Shown in pieces: positions 44,452 to 57,073 of a stretch of 64,000 bases of DNA. The notes beneath the pieces were generated by a model. It saw only the letters and a program-made list of their open reading frames with translations. It was not told the DNA's origin and made no database searches. Every line of letters begins with the position of its first letter. Position 1 is the first letter of the stretch. A program made the translations under genes and the position numbers. Origin of the DNA: Diospyros lotus (taxonomy: Eukaryota; Streptophyta; Magnoliopsida; Ericales; Ebenaceae); NCBI RefSeq assembly GCF_014633365.1, contig NC_068343.1:23963307-24027306 (forward strand). The letters run 5' to 3'.

Positions 44452-45732
44452 CTTTTGCTTGTCCTCAAACAAAGTAGAGAAGAAATAAAAAATAAGCATT
44501 TTATTTTCATGTTAGGCCAAAATCAATAATTTCAATAACATATCAACGCATAATTAATCACAAAATTGGTTACCATCCATATTATCATATCAACTCTAAA
44601 TCCAAAAGTATTAATTGAAAGAATTAGTCATGCGAAATCATCACTTTTGATGCCTTGCATACTTCAAAATTAATTCATAAAACCTTGCAACTAGCACAAT
44701 TAAATCATGCAATAGCTTTCTTGCAATTACTTCTCTCCACTACTACAAACACAAGGAGTAATAGGGATGATTTTTTTTTTTTGCTTTTTTTTTTTTTCAT
44801 TCTTTTCTAAGCATTACTTGGTTTTTGACGCGAATATCGACATTTTGTGATGAAGACACCCGGTTATTCCCCTAAATAATTGCTTAGAATGCATTTGCAT
44901 ACTCATATTTTGAACTACCGTTTGACGTGAAGGATGATGCAGGAGCACACTATCAACCCCAGTTACTACTAAGCAGCTTAAAACATAGGAGTAGATAAAT
45001 AGTAATAACAACTTTTTTTTTTTTTTTTGCTCTTTTTTTCTTTTTTTTTTTCACCACCCCATTTTACTTCAACTCTGTTTAGGCCTAGTTTCAAGAAATA
45101 ATCACAATATTATTCTCACATAATCAATCATGCATAATCACAAAATCCCATGAATTTTGTCAAGAAGCATATATTTCAACAATCATGATAATCCGGCATA
45201 ATCAATTCCTTTTCCTTAGCATTGTTAAATCTAGAATCAATAATCAAATAGAATAGTTCCCAATTTTGAATTAACTATGCATTGAACCAAAGTTAATGTA
45301 AGAAACATGAAATCGGCCTAAACATGAAAATAAAACATTTTTTTAAAGAAAATCATCATTTATGCACATTATAAATTTCTTCTTTTTTTCTTTGGCAATA
45401 AAAAAAATTGAGAATTATTGAATTTTCCACCCCCACACTTAAATTAAATATTGTCCCCAATGTTTAAAAATAGGAAAAAAGGAAAAGAAAAGCAATACTC
45501 CCCTGATGTAGGCCTTCTTGAAATGCTTGAAGATGGTTGGGCTTATTCTTTTGAAGAAGAGAAACCGGATTTCTTTATTCAACATGTCCTAAAAAGAAGG
45601 GAAAAAAAATTTGAAATAAGAAATCAATCCAAGAATATTCTAAAACGTAAGAGAAATAAAAAGAAAAAAAATATTTTGAATGGGTTGCCTCTCAACAAGC
45701 GCTTATTTATAGTCATTAACTTGACTAAGTTA
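44452..45732. other. Post-pol spacer of element C
   Basis: Non-coding, with long T runs (44768-44800, 45012-45050). An internal polypurine-like site lies just after pol (45427-45445, minus-strand aagtgtgggggtgg), matching the position of internal site 1 in element A. A plus-strand frame at 45451-45741 is Lys-rich and not supported. Confidence 0.65.
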
Positions 45733-48700
45733 TCATTCTGAAGGATCCTTCAAGTGAATGGTGGATTTGGAGAAAGATATATGTCCACCATCAACATAAT
45801 GCTTCAACCGTTGTCCATTAACTTTGAAAGTGCCCTTAGTTTCATGAGAGACTTCAATTGCACCATAAGGGAAAACTTGAGTTACTGTGTATGGACCACT
45901 CCATCTTGACCTTAGCTTGCCTGGAAAAAGTTTCAATCTAGAATTATAGAGAAGAACCTTCTCTCCAACTTTGAACTCCTTTTTAATGTGTGCATCATGC
46001 CATGCCTCGGTTATTTCTTTATAAAGCCTAGAATTTTTATAAGCTTCATGCCGCCATTCTTCAAGCTCATTCAATGTCATCTTTCGTTGTGTACCTGCGG
46101 CTTGTAAATCAAAGTTAAGCAATTTGATAGCCCAATATGCTTTATGCTCTAATTCAACAGGAAGGTGACAAGTCTTACCAAAAACTAGTCGATAAGGAGA
46201 TATTCCAATAGGTGTTTTGAAAGCTGTCCTGTAAGCCCAAAGTGCATCATCTAATTTTAAAGACCAATCCTTTCTAGACAAGCTCACAGTCTTTTCCAAA
46301 ATATTTTTCAATTCCCTATTTGAAATTTCCACTTGTCCACTAGTTTGAGGATGATAGGGGGTAGCCATCTTATGAGTAACACCATATTTAGCCAATAAAT
46401 TTTTAAATTGTTTTTTGCAAAAATGTGTACCTCCATCACTAATGATAGCTCTAGGAGTACCAAATCTAGTGAAAATATTTTTCTTCAAAAATTTTATGAC
46501 AACCCTTGCATCATTAGTGGGACATGCACTAGCCTCCACCCATTTACTCACATAATCAACAGCAACAAGTATATACTCATTATTGAAAGATTTCGGAAAA
46601 GGACTCATGAAATCAATGCCCCAAACAATAAAAAATATCACAAATAAGAATATTGTTGAGGGTCATCTCATTTTTCCTTGAGATATTACCTATCCGTTGG
46701 CATCTATCACACGCACTTACATAAGCATAAGCATCCTTGAACAAGGTAAGCCAATAAAAGCCACTTTGCAAAACCTTGGCCGCTGTCTTAGAAGGTCCAT
46801 GATGTCCACCCACTTCTTTGTCATGACAAAAACTGAGTATGCTATGCATTTCCTCCTGTGGTACGCATCTCCTCACCATTCCATCTCCACAAATCTTGTA
46901 TAGGTATGGTTCCTCCCAAAGATAGTTCCTTACATCTAATAAAAACTTTTTCTTTTGATGAAATGACATGTCAGGGGGCAACTCATTACCTACAAGAAAA
47001 TTAGCAAAATCAGCATACCAAGGTTCATCATTATCTCGCACAAAGCATAATTTTTCATCAGGGAATTCATCATGCAAAGATTGTTTAGCCATGTTTTCCA
47101 CATGCTCCCCATCTAATCTTGACAAGTGATCAGCCACCAAGTTTTCAATGCCTTTTTTATCCTTAATTTCTAGGTCAAATTCTTGTAGCAATAAGATCCA
47201 TCTTAACAACCTAGGTTTAGCATCTTTTTTAGCAAGTAAATACTTTAATGTAGAATGGTTAGTATAGACAATTATTTTAGACAATATCAAATAAGGTCTA
47301 AATTTTTCAATAGCAAACATTACAGCAAGTAGTTCCTTTTCAATTGTTGAATAATTTTTTTGTGCATCATTCATAGTTCTACTTGCGTAATAAATGGTAT
47401 GAAATTTCTTGTCTATTCTTTGTCCTAAAACTGCACCTAAAGTATCATCACTTGCATCACACATAATCTCGAAAGGCAAATTCCACATGGGGGCTGAAAC
47501 TATAGGAGCTTGGATCAATTTCTCTTTCAAACAATTAAATGCATGTATACAATCATCAGTGATTTGAAATGGTGCATCTTTTACTAGAAGATTAGTTAAA
47601 GGCTTGGCAATTTTAGAGAAGTCCTTAATAAATCTCTTGTAAAAACCTGCATGTCCCAAAAAAAACTCTAACTTCTTCTACGGATTTAGGAAGAGGAAGT
47701 TTTTTAATTAATTCAATTTTGGCTCGATCCACTTCAATGCCTTTAGATGACACTTTGTCGCCCAAAACAATCCCTTCTCTAACCATAAAGTGACACTTTT
47801 CCCAATTAAGAACAAGGTTAGATTCCTCACATCTTTTGAGCACCAAAGACAAATTATGTAAGCATGCATCAAATGAAGATCCAAAAATAGAGAAATCATC
47901 CATAAAAATTTCCATAAAATCATCAATGAAGTTTGAAAAGAGAGAGATCATGCACCTTTGAAATGTTGCAGGAGCATTACACAAACCAAAGGGCATTCTC
48001 CTAAATGCAAATGTTCCATATGGGCATGTAAAAGTAGTTTTCTCTTGGTCTTCAGGAGCAATAGGAATTTGATGATAACCATAATAACCATCAAGAAAAC
48101 AATAAAATTCTTGACCCGCAAGTTTTTCAATCATTTGATCAATGAAGGGGAGGGGAAAGTGATCTTTTCTAGTAACATCATTTAATTTCCTATAATCAAT
48201 ACACACCCTCCATCCCGTTACTGTTTTTGTGGGAATTAATTCATTATTTTCATTTTTCACTACAGTAATCCCACCCTTTTTAGGCACAACTTGCATAGGA
48301 CTTACCCAAGAAGAATCAGAGATAGGAAAGATAATACCTGAATCAAGCCATTTTATCACCTCTTTCTTTACTACCTCTTGCATATTAGGATTTAACCTCC
48401 TTTGGGGTTGCACCATAGGCTTGAATCCTTCTTCCATCAAGATTTTGTGCATGCAAATTGATGGACTTATTCCATGAATATTAGCAATGCTCCATCCAAA
48501 TGCCTTTTTGTGCTCCATAAGCACCCTCATCAACTTTTCTTCCTCAAGACCTATCAAAGAAGAAGAAATAATCACAGGTAAGCTAGATAAATCCCCTAGA
48601 TACACATATTTTAAATGAGAAGGAAGAGGTTTAAGTTCAAGAATAGGAGGCTTCTCAATTGATGGTCTGGCTTTCGAAGAAGAGGAAGAGGAAACATCCA

Positions 48701-49529
48701 AAGGTAGTAATTTGTGTCTTTTGGATGGATTGAATTTTTGCTTTTCTCCCAAATAGCCCACAGCCTCCTTGTGTTGTTCATCTAAAATTTGATCCTTCAC
48801 ATCAAAAGAGTTAGCAATGCAATTTTCTATGGGGTCATCTAACCTTAATGCATGAAATTTCCTATCCACCAAATCATCAATGCAATCTATCCTTAAGACT
48901 TCATTTTCATTTCCATTTGAATGTTTCATAGCCTTAAACACATCAAACACAACTTCTTCATCATTAATTCTAAGGCTAAGTTTTCCTTGTTGGACATCAA
49001 TTAAAGCTCTCCCAGTGGCGAGAAAAGGTCTCCCTAAAATTAGGGGCATATCATAATCTTCTTCCATGTCTAGAATAATAAAGTCAACAGGAAAAATAAA
49101 TTTATCTACTTTTACCAAAACATCCTCCACTACTCCCCTTGGATATTTGATACTTCTATCAGCCAACTGAAGAGAAACAGTGGTGGGTGTTGGTTCTTTT
49201 AATCCAAGTTTCCTGAAAACAGAAAATGTCATCAAATTAATACTTGCATCGAGGTCACATAAAGCCTTATCAAAATTAATTCCACCAATAGTGCAAGGAA
49301 TAGAAAAGCTCCCTGGATCCTTAAGTTTTGGAGGCAATTTATTTTGTAGAATTGCAGAACATTCTTCATTAAGTTTCACCATCTCAAATTCCTCCAACTT
49401 TTTTTTGTTTGCAATTATGTCTTTCAAAAATTTGGCATAACTTGGCATCTGTGATATAGTATCAAGGAGAGGGATGTTAATATGCAACTTTTTAAACACC
49501 TCTAAAAATTTAGCAAATTGTTTATCCAA
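45733..49529 (-). pseudogene. pol of element C (protease, RT, RNase H, integrase) with frameshifts
   Basis: Three overlapping frame segments on the minus strand: 49529-47625, 47659-46613 and 46641-45733. Protease has DLDAS where DLGAS is expected, a change at the active-site Gly. RT keeps YRKLN and FMDDF. RNase H keeps CDASD. Integrase keeps the HHCC-like segment and the catalytic series in GIDFM, SDGGTHF and QVEISNRE. Frame breaks lie in homopolymer runs near 47650 and near 46625. C-terminal residues end at 45733 with a typical Athila-like tail (VNGQRLKHY). Non-functional as read. Confidence 0.92.
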
Positions 49530-51037
49530 GTTAGCCTTAAAAAACTTTTAGGAAAAGGAAGAGGAGGTTTGTAAGATTTTAAATTAAGTGAAAAAGAACT
49601 CCCTTTTTTCTCCATTGATAAATCACGATCCTCTTCTTTGGCTTCAAGCTCTTGGTTTTCTTCCTCTTTTGTACGCTCTTCATCTTTTTCTTTACTTTCA
49701 AGTTCTTTTCCACTTCGCAAAGTGATGGCTTTTACATGCTCCATTGGATTCTTCTCAGTATTGCTAGGAAAGCCTCCTTGTGGTCTTTCTGAAATTGCTT
49801 GGGCAAGTTGTCCAATTTGAGTTTCCAAGCTTTGCATTCTTGCTTCTGTACTATTGATAAATTTTTCCATCATATCTTCCAAATTTGGCTTCTTCTCCTG
49901 TGGAATTTGATGTTGTTGTTGTTGAAAGCCAGGGGGCACTCTTTGTTGATTATTACTCCAAGAAAGATTAGGATGGCTCCTCCATCCTGGATTGTAAGTG
50001 TTGGAGTAGGGATTAAAATTTGACCTGTTGCCACCATAAGAAATAAAATTAGCTTGTTCAGAAGAACCAGAAGAAAAAGGATTTCCTACTTGACAATCTA
50101 CACTAGCATGTCCCCCTCGCCCACAAAGCTCACAAGAAAGAAAATGGGAAGAAGAAGAAGAAGAAGCATTCATAGCTGAAACCCCCAAATTACCCAAATT
50201 TTTATTTAATTCAACAATTTGAACAGATAAAGCAGTGATAGAATCAACATTATAAATTCCAACTCCCTTTTTATTTTCTCTCTCATTGTCCCATTGATAA
50301 CTGTTGGCTGCCATCTCCTCCAAAAGTTCATATGCTTCCTCGGGAGTTTTCCTCATAAGGCTACCACCTGCAGTTGCATCTAACATCAAACGAGAAGATT
50401 GATTAATGCCACTATAAAAAGTTTGCACTTGCATCCAAATAGGTAAACCATGGTGAGGACATTTCCTAAGCATTTCTTTAAATCTCTCCCACGACTCATA
50501 TAAGGATTCATTACCAAATTGTGAAAAAGTTGTTATGTCATTCCTTAATTTAGCCGTTTTAGAAGGTGGAAAATATTTAGACAAAAACTTTTGTGCTAAA
50601 TCATTCCATGTAGCAATAGAACCTGCTGGAAGAGAATTAAGCTATTCTTTTGCTCTATCTTTCAAGGAAAAGGGAAACAACCTAAGTTGAACTGCATCCT
50701 CACTAACTCCATTATGCCTAAAAGTATCACATATTTCAAGAAAATTAGCAATATGAGAGTTAGGATCATCATTAGGGCCAGAAAATTGTACACTCATCTG
50801 GATCATCTAAATAATTGCAGGCTTAATCTCGAAGTTGTTTGCTTGCACATTGGGCCTTCTAATGCTTGATGTAGTGCCATCCAGAGTAGGTGTAGCATAT
50901 GAGCTCAATGTCCTTGGATTAGTTTGAGTTGCTTGTTCTTGCTCCATCTTGTTCTTTTTGTCCTTCTTTTGCTTTTTCAAAGTTTTTTCAATTTCTTGAT
51001 CAATGGGTATCAGTTCTGCACCACTACTCCGTGTCAT
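49502..51037 (-). pseudogene. gag of element C with two stop codons and a 3' frameshift
   Basis: Starts MTRSSG at 51037. In-frame stops at 50809-50807 (tag for Gln in the usual KPAIIQ context) and 50644-50642 (tag where Trp is expected), then open to 49502. Zinc knuckle C-x2-C-x4-H-x4-C (CELCGRGGHASVDC) near 50135-50092, followed by Asn/Gly/Gln-rich sequence. The end reads into a wrong frame near 49550, and pol starts in another frame at 49529. Gag forms the particle that packages element RNA. Confidence 0.9.
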
Positions 51038-51183
51038 GCACCGTGAAACCTACAAAGAAAAAGAAAAATATTAAAAATTAAAAATAAATAATAAAATTAA
51101 ATTAAAATTACAAATCCTAAAAGAAAACAAAAAGATGTTCAATCTAAGGCTAACTTATGTAGTTTTGATATGTAATAAACTAG

Positions 51184-51201
51184 TCCCCGGCAACGGCGCC
51201 A
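51184..51201 (-). promoter_or_regulatory. Primer binding site of element C, tRNA-Asp type
   Basis: Minus strand tggcgccgttgccgggga, six nt inside the 5' LTR. The leader to gag (51038-51183) is A/T-rich without genes. Confidence 0.92.
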
Positions 51202-51207
51202 AAAACT

Positions 51208-52742
51208 TGATGTGTGATTTTATGCACAATTAATTCGGGCAAGTGTACGTGTACCCTAGTCAAATATGCAAATAGTGATGAAAGGATGTCGATCCCACGA
51301 GGACTATATCACAATACCAAAACAATTTTGACTTAACCTAAGTTGAACTAATTAATTAATCGGATGAATAAAAATAAAAATAAATGAAAAACTGAATTCT
51401 TTGGGAGAAAGATTAATTAATAAATGTACTAGGGTTTAGATTTCATTTAATCTAGGTTATGTAATTATCTATTCAACCCGATTCAAAACCACAAATACCC
51501 TTACAGTATTTTATAATTATTTGCATGTGATGGTGGATTTCCCTCAATTAATTAATAAGCTCTCTCAAGTCATATTAATCCTTTATTAATTCAATTTCAC
51601 TGTCAGATTTCTGAGTAGATATCAACGAAATAAATAAGCATTAAGTTCTTTAGAAACCTCTAATCTCGGAAGGGAACTTGACTCACTAAGCTTCCTCGAT
51701 TCCCACACATGAGCTAATCATCTTTCGATCTCATAGTCAAACATGTGATTTTTATTGCCTATAAATCTAATTTATAACAATCCTTTAGTCAGTCATGCAT
51801 AAATCATTAAATCATTAAAAGGTGGCCAATCTTTTAAAGCATTAAACGCAACAATATAAATTCCCCATGCAAATAATAATCGGGTTTTGAATCAAATTAA
51901 ACAAATAATCACATAATCTCAAAATTAAAATCCATCCAAACCCTAGCTAAAACAATTTAACTAGACATTATTAAAATAAAAATAAAAAATGAAATTGAAT
52001 AGAGAAAGAAGTTTCCTGCCCAGATCTGGGTGCGACTGTTGCTGGATGTGAGGCGTCCCTGTGCGCGAGTTGTGCGTGAGACGTTTCTTCAATTTCTCCT
52101 TCCGTGTGTCGTCCCCAGCAGCATCCAATCTTTCCTCACTGTCCCTCAGTGCTTGGCTGCTGCTTCAATTTAATCTTCCCTTCACTGTGCACCGCTTCCA
52201 AGCCTCCTTCAATTCTTACTTCTTCAAACTTTATAATAATATATATATATAAATATATAATGGACACGGAGCCCTAGCCAAGTCTAATTCACGCCATTGT
52301 TTTGAACTTATTTAATAATATATATATATGTAAAGATGCACATGGCATTCACGCCATTTGTTAATATATATATTATATATAATAGTTGTCTTATTATAAT
52401 ATTATAAATATGAATAATATAAGATAAAATATAATATATATTATAATTTAATATATAATATAATAAATAATATTTAATATATTGTAACTTTAATTATATT
52501 ATAATATTAATTATTTAAAATATTTATTTATTTTTTAATTTATAATATTAATTTCAAAATTAACTTTATAATATTTTTTTTCTTTTTACGCCCAAATTTT
52601 CGTATTTATTTCCTTTGCTGGATTCCTACAAAATAAGATTAAAATAATGTAAAATCCATATAAACATATATTTATGTGGGAAAATTAACATAAGATTAAG
52701 ATAAAAATTAAATAAAAATGTATAAACAATTAAGCCCTATCA
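51208..52742 (-). mobile_element. 5' LTR of element C (1535 bp)
   Basis: Collinear with 42899-44433; differences are scattered substitutions and small compensating indels. Equal length and intact TSD point to a moderately recent insertion. Confidence 0.94.
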
Positions 52743-52912
52743 CCCTCGCCGCCGCTTCTACCTCCTGTCATCACCGCTGCTTCCGCCTCCGTTCACCGTT
52801 GCCAGATTCGCCCCTGTTCGTCGCTGCCAGTATTACATTATTCGTTATTTGTTCTGTTTACACAATCTAATTTCTTCATTATGATTTTTAGTGTCGAAAA
52901 TGACGACTGAAA

Positions 52913-53536
52913 GTGGCAGCAGTTGGTGTGCCAAAAACCATAGATAATGATATTCTGCTGATGGATAAAACTTTTAGTTTTGATACTGCTGTTGAAGAAG
53001 CACAACGTGCAATAAATTCAGCATACATTGAGGTGCAAGTTTCATTTAGTTCTTATTTTGTTTGTTATGCATTGGTGCAAGTTACTTTTAATTCTTACTG
53101 CTACCCTTATTTTGTTTGTTGTGAATTTGGTGTAATTATTAAATCATCCTTCATTTCTTAGAGTTATGTACCTGTAGTTTACAATCCTTCTTGGTATTAG
53201 TACCTTGATTTATGAGTTTTCTTTCAATCTTTCAATAGGCACATAGTGCTTATCATGGTATTGGCATAGTCAAATTAATGGGGCGTAGTAGCGGATTTAT
53301 AGCCATGCATGCTACGCTTGCTAGTGGACAAATTGATATATGTTTGATCCCAAAGGTACTTAATCAGGATATTTAATAAAATTTCTTTTACTTGAGCTTA
53401 GATATTTACTTGATGTTTGCATGCACTTCGGGTACCTTTTAATTTACACGGACCACATGGTGTCCTGAGGCATCTGAAGTACCTAATTGAGACAAAGGGA
53501 TCAGTTGTTGTCTATGTGGCAGAGGGAGCTGGGCAG
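52913..53536 (+). pseudogene. PFK-like: ATP-dependent 6-phosphofructokinase fragment, three exons
   Basis: Exon 1 52913-53032 encodes [16 protein letters not shown] and [13 protein letters not shown]. Exon 2 53239-53355 encodes [17 protein letters not shown] and [12 protein letters not shown]. Exon 3 53432-53536 encodes FNLHGPHGVLRHLKYLIE and AEGAGQ. These are consecutive internal exons of a plant PFK: PKTIDND is the active-site motif and MGR binds fructose 6-phosphate. The first donors look usable, but the acceptor before exon 3 reads cgg|gta instead of ag|gta, and neither the N-terminal nor the C-terminal half is present. The right side is cut by an LTR at 53765. It follows a CT-rich leader, so it may be a captured fragment in a DNA transposon. 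Not a working enzyme. Confidence 0.85.
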
Positions 53537-53764
53537 GTGAGTTATGTCTTAATTATTAGCTTCTAGGTTAAACTGTATTCAGATAAATGATACCTATGTA
53601 TTTGTTGCAGTTCAATGATCCCATCTATGTATGCCTTTTATTATTATCTCATACTGGAACAAGTTTATGTAAAACAAGTGAATTTTTTATGTTTGATATA
53701 TAAGTTGGCAAGTCCATTATGGTTTTTATATTTTCTTGACTAACATTGCAAAACTGTTGGTTTT

Positions 53765-56357
53765 TGTAAACACCCCCGCCTGGATATCCCAACCACCTAG
53801 ACTACCCGAATGGAAGCCCTTACGGAAGGGAAAAAGAATGAAACACAAGATAAAAACTACCCTGGCATACATACACAAAAAAAAAAAATAATAATAAGAA
53901 CAGCGAAAGCAAAACTAAACACATGCATGCACTACGGGGACTTCGCTAGCACAACGGTCACAAGATAAATAAACGCATACAAACTCCTGTGCTAACATAC
54001 ATGAGACACAAGGAATGACCTGGCATAGTAAAAAATAATAGAGGAAGTCCTACTCAAATATCAAAGTTGACTAGGGCTAACGGGGAATGACGGGGACTGA
54101 CAGGACCGCCTGTACACCATATCGAGTCTACCGCTAAACGCTGACTCCCTTGCAGTGGACCCACTCTGCCACTACCTGGAATGATGGAAAGAAAAGTGAG
54201 TCGAGAGACTCAGCAAACATAAGGAAAGAAAGGCAGTAGGTTGAACACATCCAGTTAACTCATCCTAGAACACCAACCCCTAAGTACACACAAACTATGA
54301 GACGCCCAACATAATATAAATGTGTAATAAAAGCATGTATCAGTCCTTGGGGCACACACAAGACACATGACACCCAAGTCCCATACCAACCTGCCGCTAC
54401 CCTGAAAGGCAACAAATACCACCAACAAACCTATGCACACCATCCTAAGTCGATGCTCCTATCACCTGAATGCTTGCCTAAGTCCTCCCGACACTCGAGC
54501 TATAGAATAGCCGAGCCGTAGGCTCCCTCGGAATGATCCTCCCGTTTGAGATCTGTGAACTGCCAATAACCATGCAAATGCACATAAAAATGCAATGGCG
54601 TAGTGAGCATCAACGTGATACACTGGCGCCCATACATCCAGGCATCAAGCCATGCTCCGCTCACATAGTAAACCACACGTGATGCATATGCCCATGTCAG
54701 ATGTAATCTAACCAAGCTAGAATGTCCGTGTCCAAGCATACTCAATAAATGAATACCCCAACATGTATCTCGTACCCATGTGCATATCAAACCATGAATG
54801 GTAATACAATATATCAAATCATGCAATGAACCACATAAACCACATAATGGAAGGGCTAGTCAGCAGTGTCTGACACTGGTCAACGGTCTGTGACTAGGAG
54901 TGTCCTCCCGACGGTCCACTTCAGAGCCGTACAATAGTCTACCCCAACATCACCAAACAACCGACCCTTGCCCCATTACTCGATAGCCCTAGCCGACTCA
55001 CACCCAAGGAATCCATAATCAAACTCGTACCTCTAAGAACTTAGTCCCCAAGTTGGGGTTCGACATCATTCTGAAAGGAATAAGGGCGGTACAAACCCCC
55101 GTAGGTACACAACAAATAAAATTCTAAAAGTCCTAGATTTAATTTAAATTATACCAAATGAATAATAACTCAATAAATAATGCTAGGCGCTGAATTAGCG
55201 TAAGGGAGGGGATAAAATATGAGAAACCACGGAAACTCTCACGAGAATTGAAGAAAATGAGAAGAGGGTTAGGAACTTGTCTTTTAATAGCAGATTCCCA
55301 TCTCCTTGCTCTACCATTGCGCAAATTAATAAATTTTACTAACCACACAAAGCTTCAATTCACGGCCTATACGCGTATCTCCAATAATCTAACTAAATCG
55401 GTATAAAATCAAGGCTATTACGGGTATAAGAGATCACTAAAATTTAGGAAGTGAAAAGGGCTTGCCTTATTTCATAGATTTTTGGCCCTAAATGCCCACG
55501 CACTGCAAAATAATAATAACACTAAAATAATCCAAAATACAGCCTAAAAATAAGATTTAATCTATAAAAAATGTTTAATACTAGCTAATTAACCTACCTC
55601 GCCCTTCAGATCTTCACTTGCACGGAATAAAAATCAATTTTCTGAATTTTCTCTCTATTTTCTCACTTCTTCATGCTGCTTCGCGCCTATTTCGTCTCCA
55701 TTTCGCTCTCTGTTTTTTTATCTTCAATGAAGCTTCAATTGAAGCTTTAAATGGCAGCAGAATTCGGCCAAAATGCATGGCCAATTTGGCCTAAAAATTC
55801 ATGCAAAAATAGAAGAGGCGTGAAGCTACAGCACGGACACACTAGCGCGCGCCACATGGCTGCGCAATGAGCTGGCATTGGCGCCTTGAAACGACGCCGT
55901 TTTGGCCCCCCTTGCTGCCCAAAAATATTTCCTCTTCTCCCAGCGCGCGAGCCTCTCGCGGGTCGAACCCGCGACAGCCTCTCACCCCTCGCGCGCGCCA
56001 ACTGCCTGATCCAACCACTTCTTCATTATATATATACACATTATTAAACTTAAAATGAACCATAGCCACTTCCGCATATCACATTTTAACACCCACTAAC
56101 TTTCATTAACTACATACACACCCGGACTTCCATTTTCTCTTATTCCACTAACACCCCAAATTTCCAGAAATTTCACTAAATTAATTTATTTTACTATTTC
56201 CATAAATACTCCCAAATAATTTAATTAATTACCTAAATTTCCTATTTCCTCAAAACATCATAAATTATTATTTTTCCTTAAATCTCCAAATACCCAATAA
56301 TGACCTTAACATTGATATTTATAATTATTATTTATTTCTAATTTTTGGGATGTTACA
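53765..56357 (-). mobile_element. LTR 3 (Tekay-like, 3' LTR), 2593 bp
   Basis: Plus-strand ends TGTAAACACCCCC (53765) and GGGATGTTACA (56357). Just right of it, attctcccctccttaatag and ttatcctcgaaattc are the reverse complement of the usual end of Tekay-like internal regions (gaatttcgaggataaaatt...aggaggggagaat). So this is a 3' LTR on the minus strand and fixes the orientation of the whole LTR set. No TSD pair across it. It cuts the phosphofructokinase fragment. Frames inside (54255-54826, 55139-56069) carry no domain. Confidence 0.75.
55950..56020 (-). repeat. tRNA-like pol III promoter (possible SINE) inside LTR 3
   Basis: Minus strand shows an A-box-like ggatcaggcagttggcgc (near 56012-55995) and, about 25-30 nt on, a B-box-like gggttcgaccc (55970-55960), within a gc-rich stem-forming stretch. 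Fits a tRNA-derived SINE head, or a degraded tRNA-like sequence. No SINE tail or TSD could be defined. Confidence 0.35.
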
Positions 56358-57073
56358 ATTCTCCCCTCCTTAATAGAATTTTATCCTCGAAATTCACGCT
56401 CAATCCATCTCCTCAAGACACGCTTGCAACTCTCATGATTTTACTCAACATCACCTCTAGGACATTCCATATCATTATTTTTCAGTATTCCCACAAGTCC
56501 GAATCTACTACGTATCCTCTTTGACTTAATATACTAGCATATCTCCCCAATCCATCATCTCAATTGAACCACGTTATGACCACTAATACCTTAACCAGCT
56601 TAAGGAACGTCACCAATCATAGCACATACAAACAATAAGGTTCTCCTATTACAATATCGTGATCCAACCGTTTCTCAAAACTATCTCGCGTTCCCATAGC
56701 ATTCTCGTTTAGCAATAACTCAACCACACATCAATCTAAGTACAATCTCAAAATATAGAGATATTCAATCTCAATGATAATTTGGTTTATGACACACAAC
56801 CAGTGCAAATGCAGTAATGGCGGGAGTGGAACTACCCCCTGAACTTTAGGCCCCATCAAGCATGGAGCCCGTCTTCGTCCCTTGCCCTCCAAACCTCTGT
56901 TCATCAAGCTATGGCAGTTGCTCACACTTACTCACTTTGTGACCCCCCTCTGGTCAGACCGAAAACAAACGATCATCGGACCAACAACCGCCCCCAAGGT
57001 TTGTAGACAATTTCATCACATATGGCCCGACTGGCCACACAAATAGTAGTCAGATCGATGAGGCTTGGATGAC
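56358..57073 (-). mobile_element. Internal region of the LTR 3 element, 3' end, no gene
   Basis: Starts with the polypurine tract (reverse of attctcccctcctta) at 56358. The rest has no coding frame over 80 codons and no gag or pol wording, so the element was probably non-autonomous or has lost its genes. Interrupted at 57073 by solo LTR 4. Confidence 0.45.

Larger units (their letters stand above)
42899..52742 (-). mobile_element. Element C: Athila-like retrotransposon, minus strand, TSD ccctc
   Basis: Two LTRs of equal length (1535 bp: 42899-44433 and 51208-52742) are flanked by ccctc at 42894-42898 and 52743-52747. On the minus strand the order is 5' LTR (right), tRNA-Asp-type primer site, gag, pol, spacer, polypurine tract, 3' LTR (left). 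It is 9844 bp, with no env-like or cargo ORF. Same lineage as A and B but a different family by LTR sequence and protein wording. Confidence 0.95.

Noticed and set aside
45451..45741. 96-codon plus-strand frame in element C
   Set aside because: Lys-rich, antisense to the post-pol spacer, no domain and no counterpart in A or B.
52913..53536. A working phosphofructokinase gene
   Set aside because: Only three internal exons, a mutated acceptor, and truncation by an LTR.
54255..56069. Several minus-strand frames of 60-108 codons
   Set aside because: All lie inside LTR 3, lack domains, and overlap each other in different frames.
53765..56357. LTR 3 as another solo LTR
   Set aside because: Flanks (gtttt and attct) are not a duplication, and a polypurine tract adjoins on the right, so it is a 3' LTR of a longer element.
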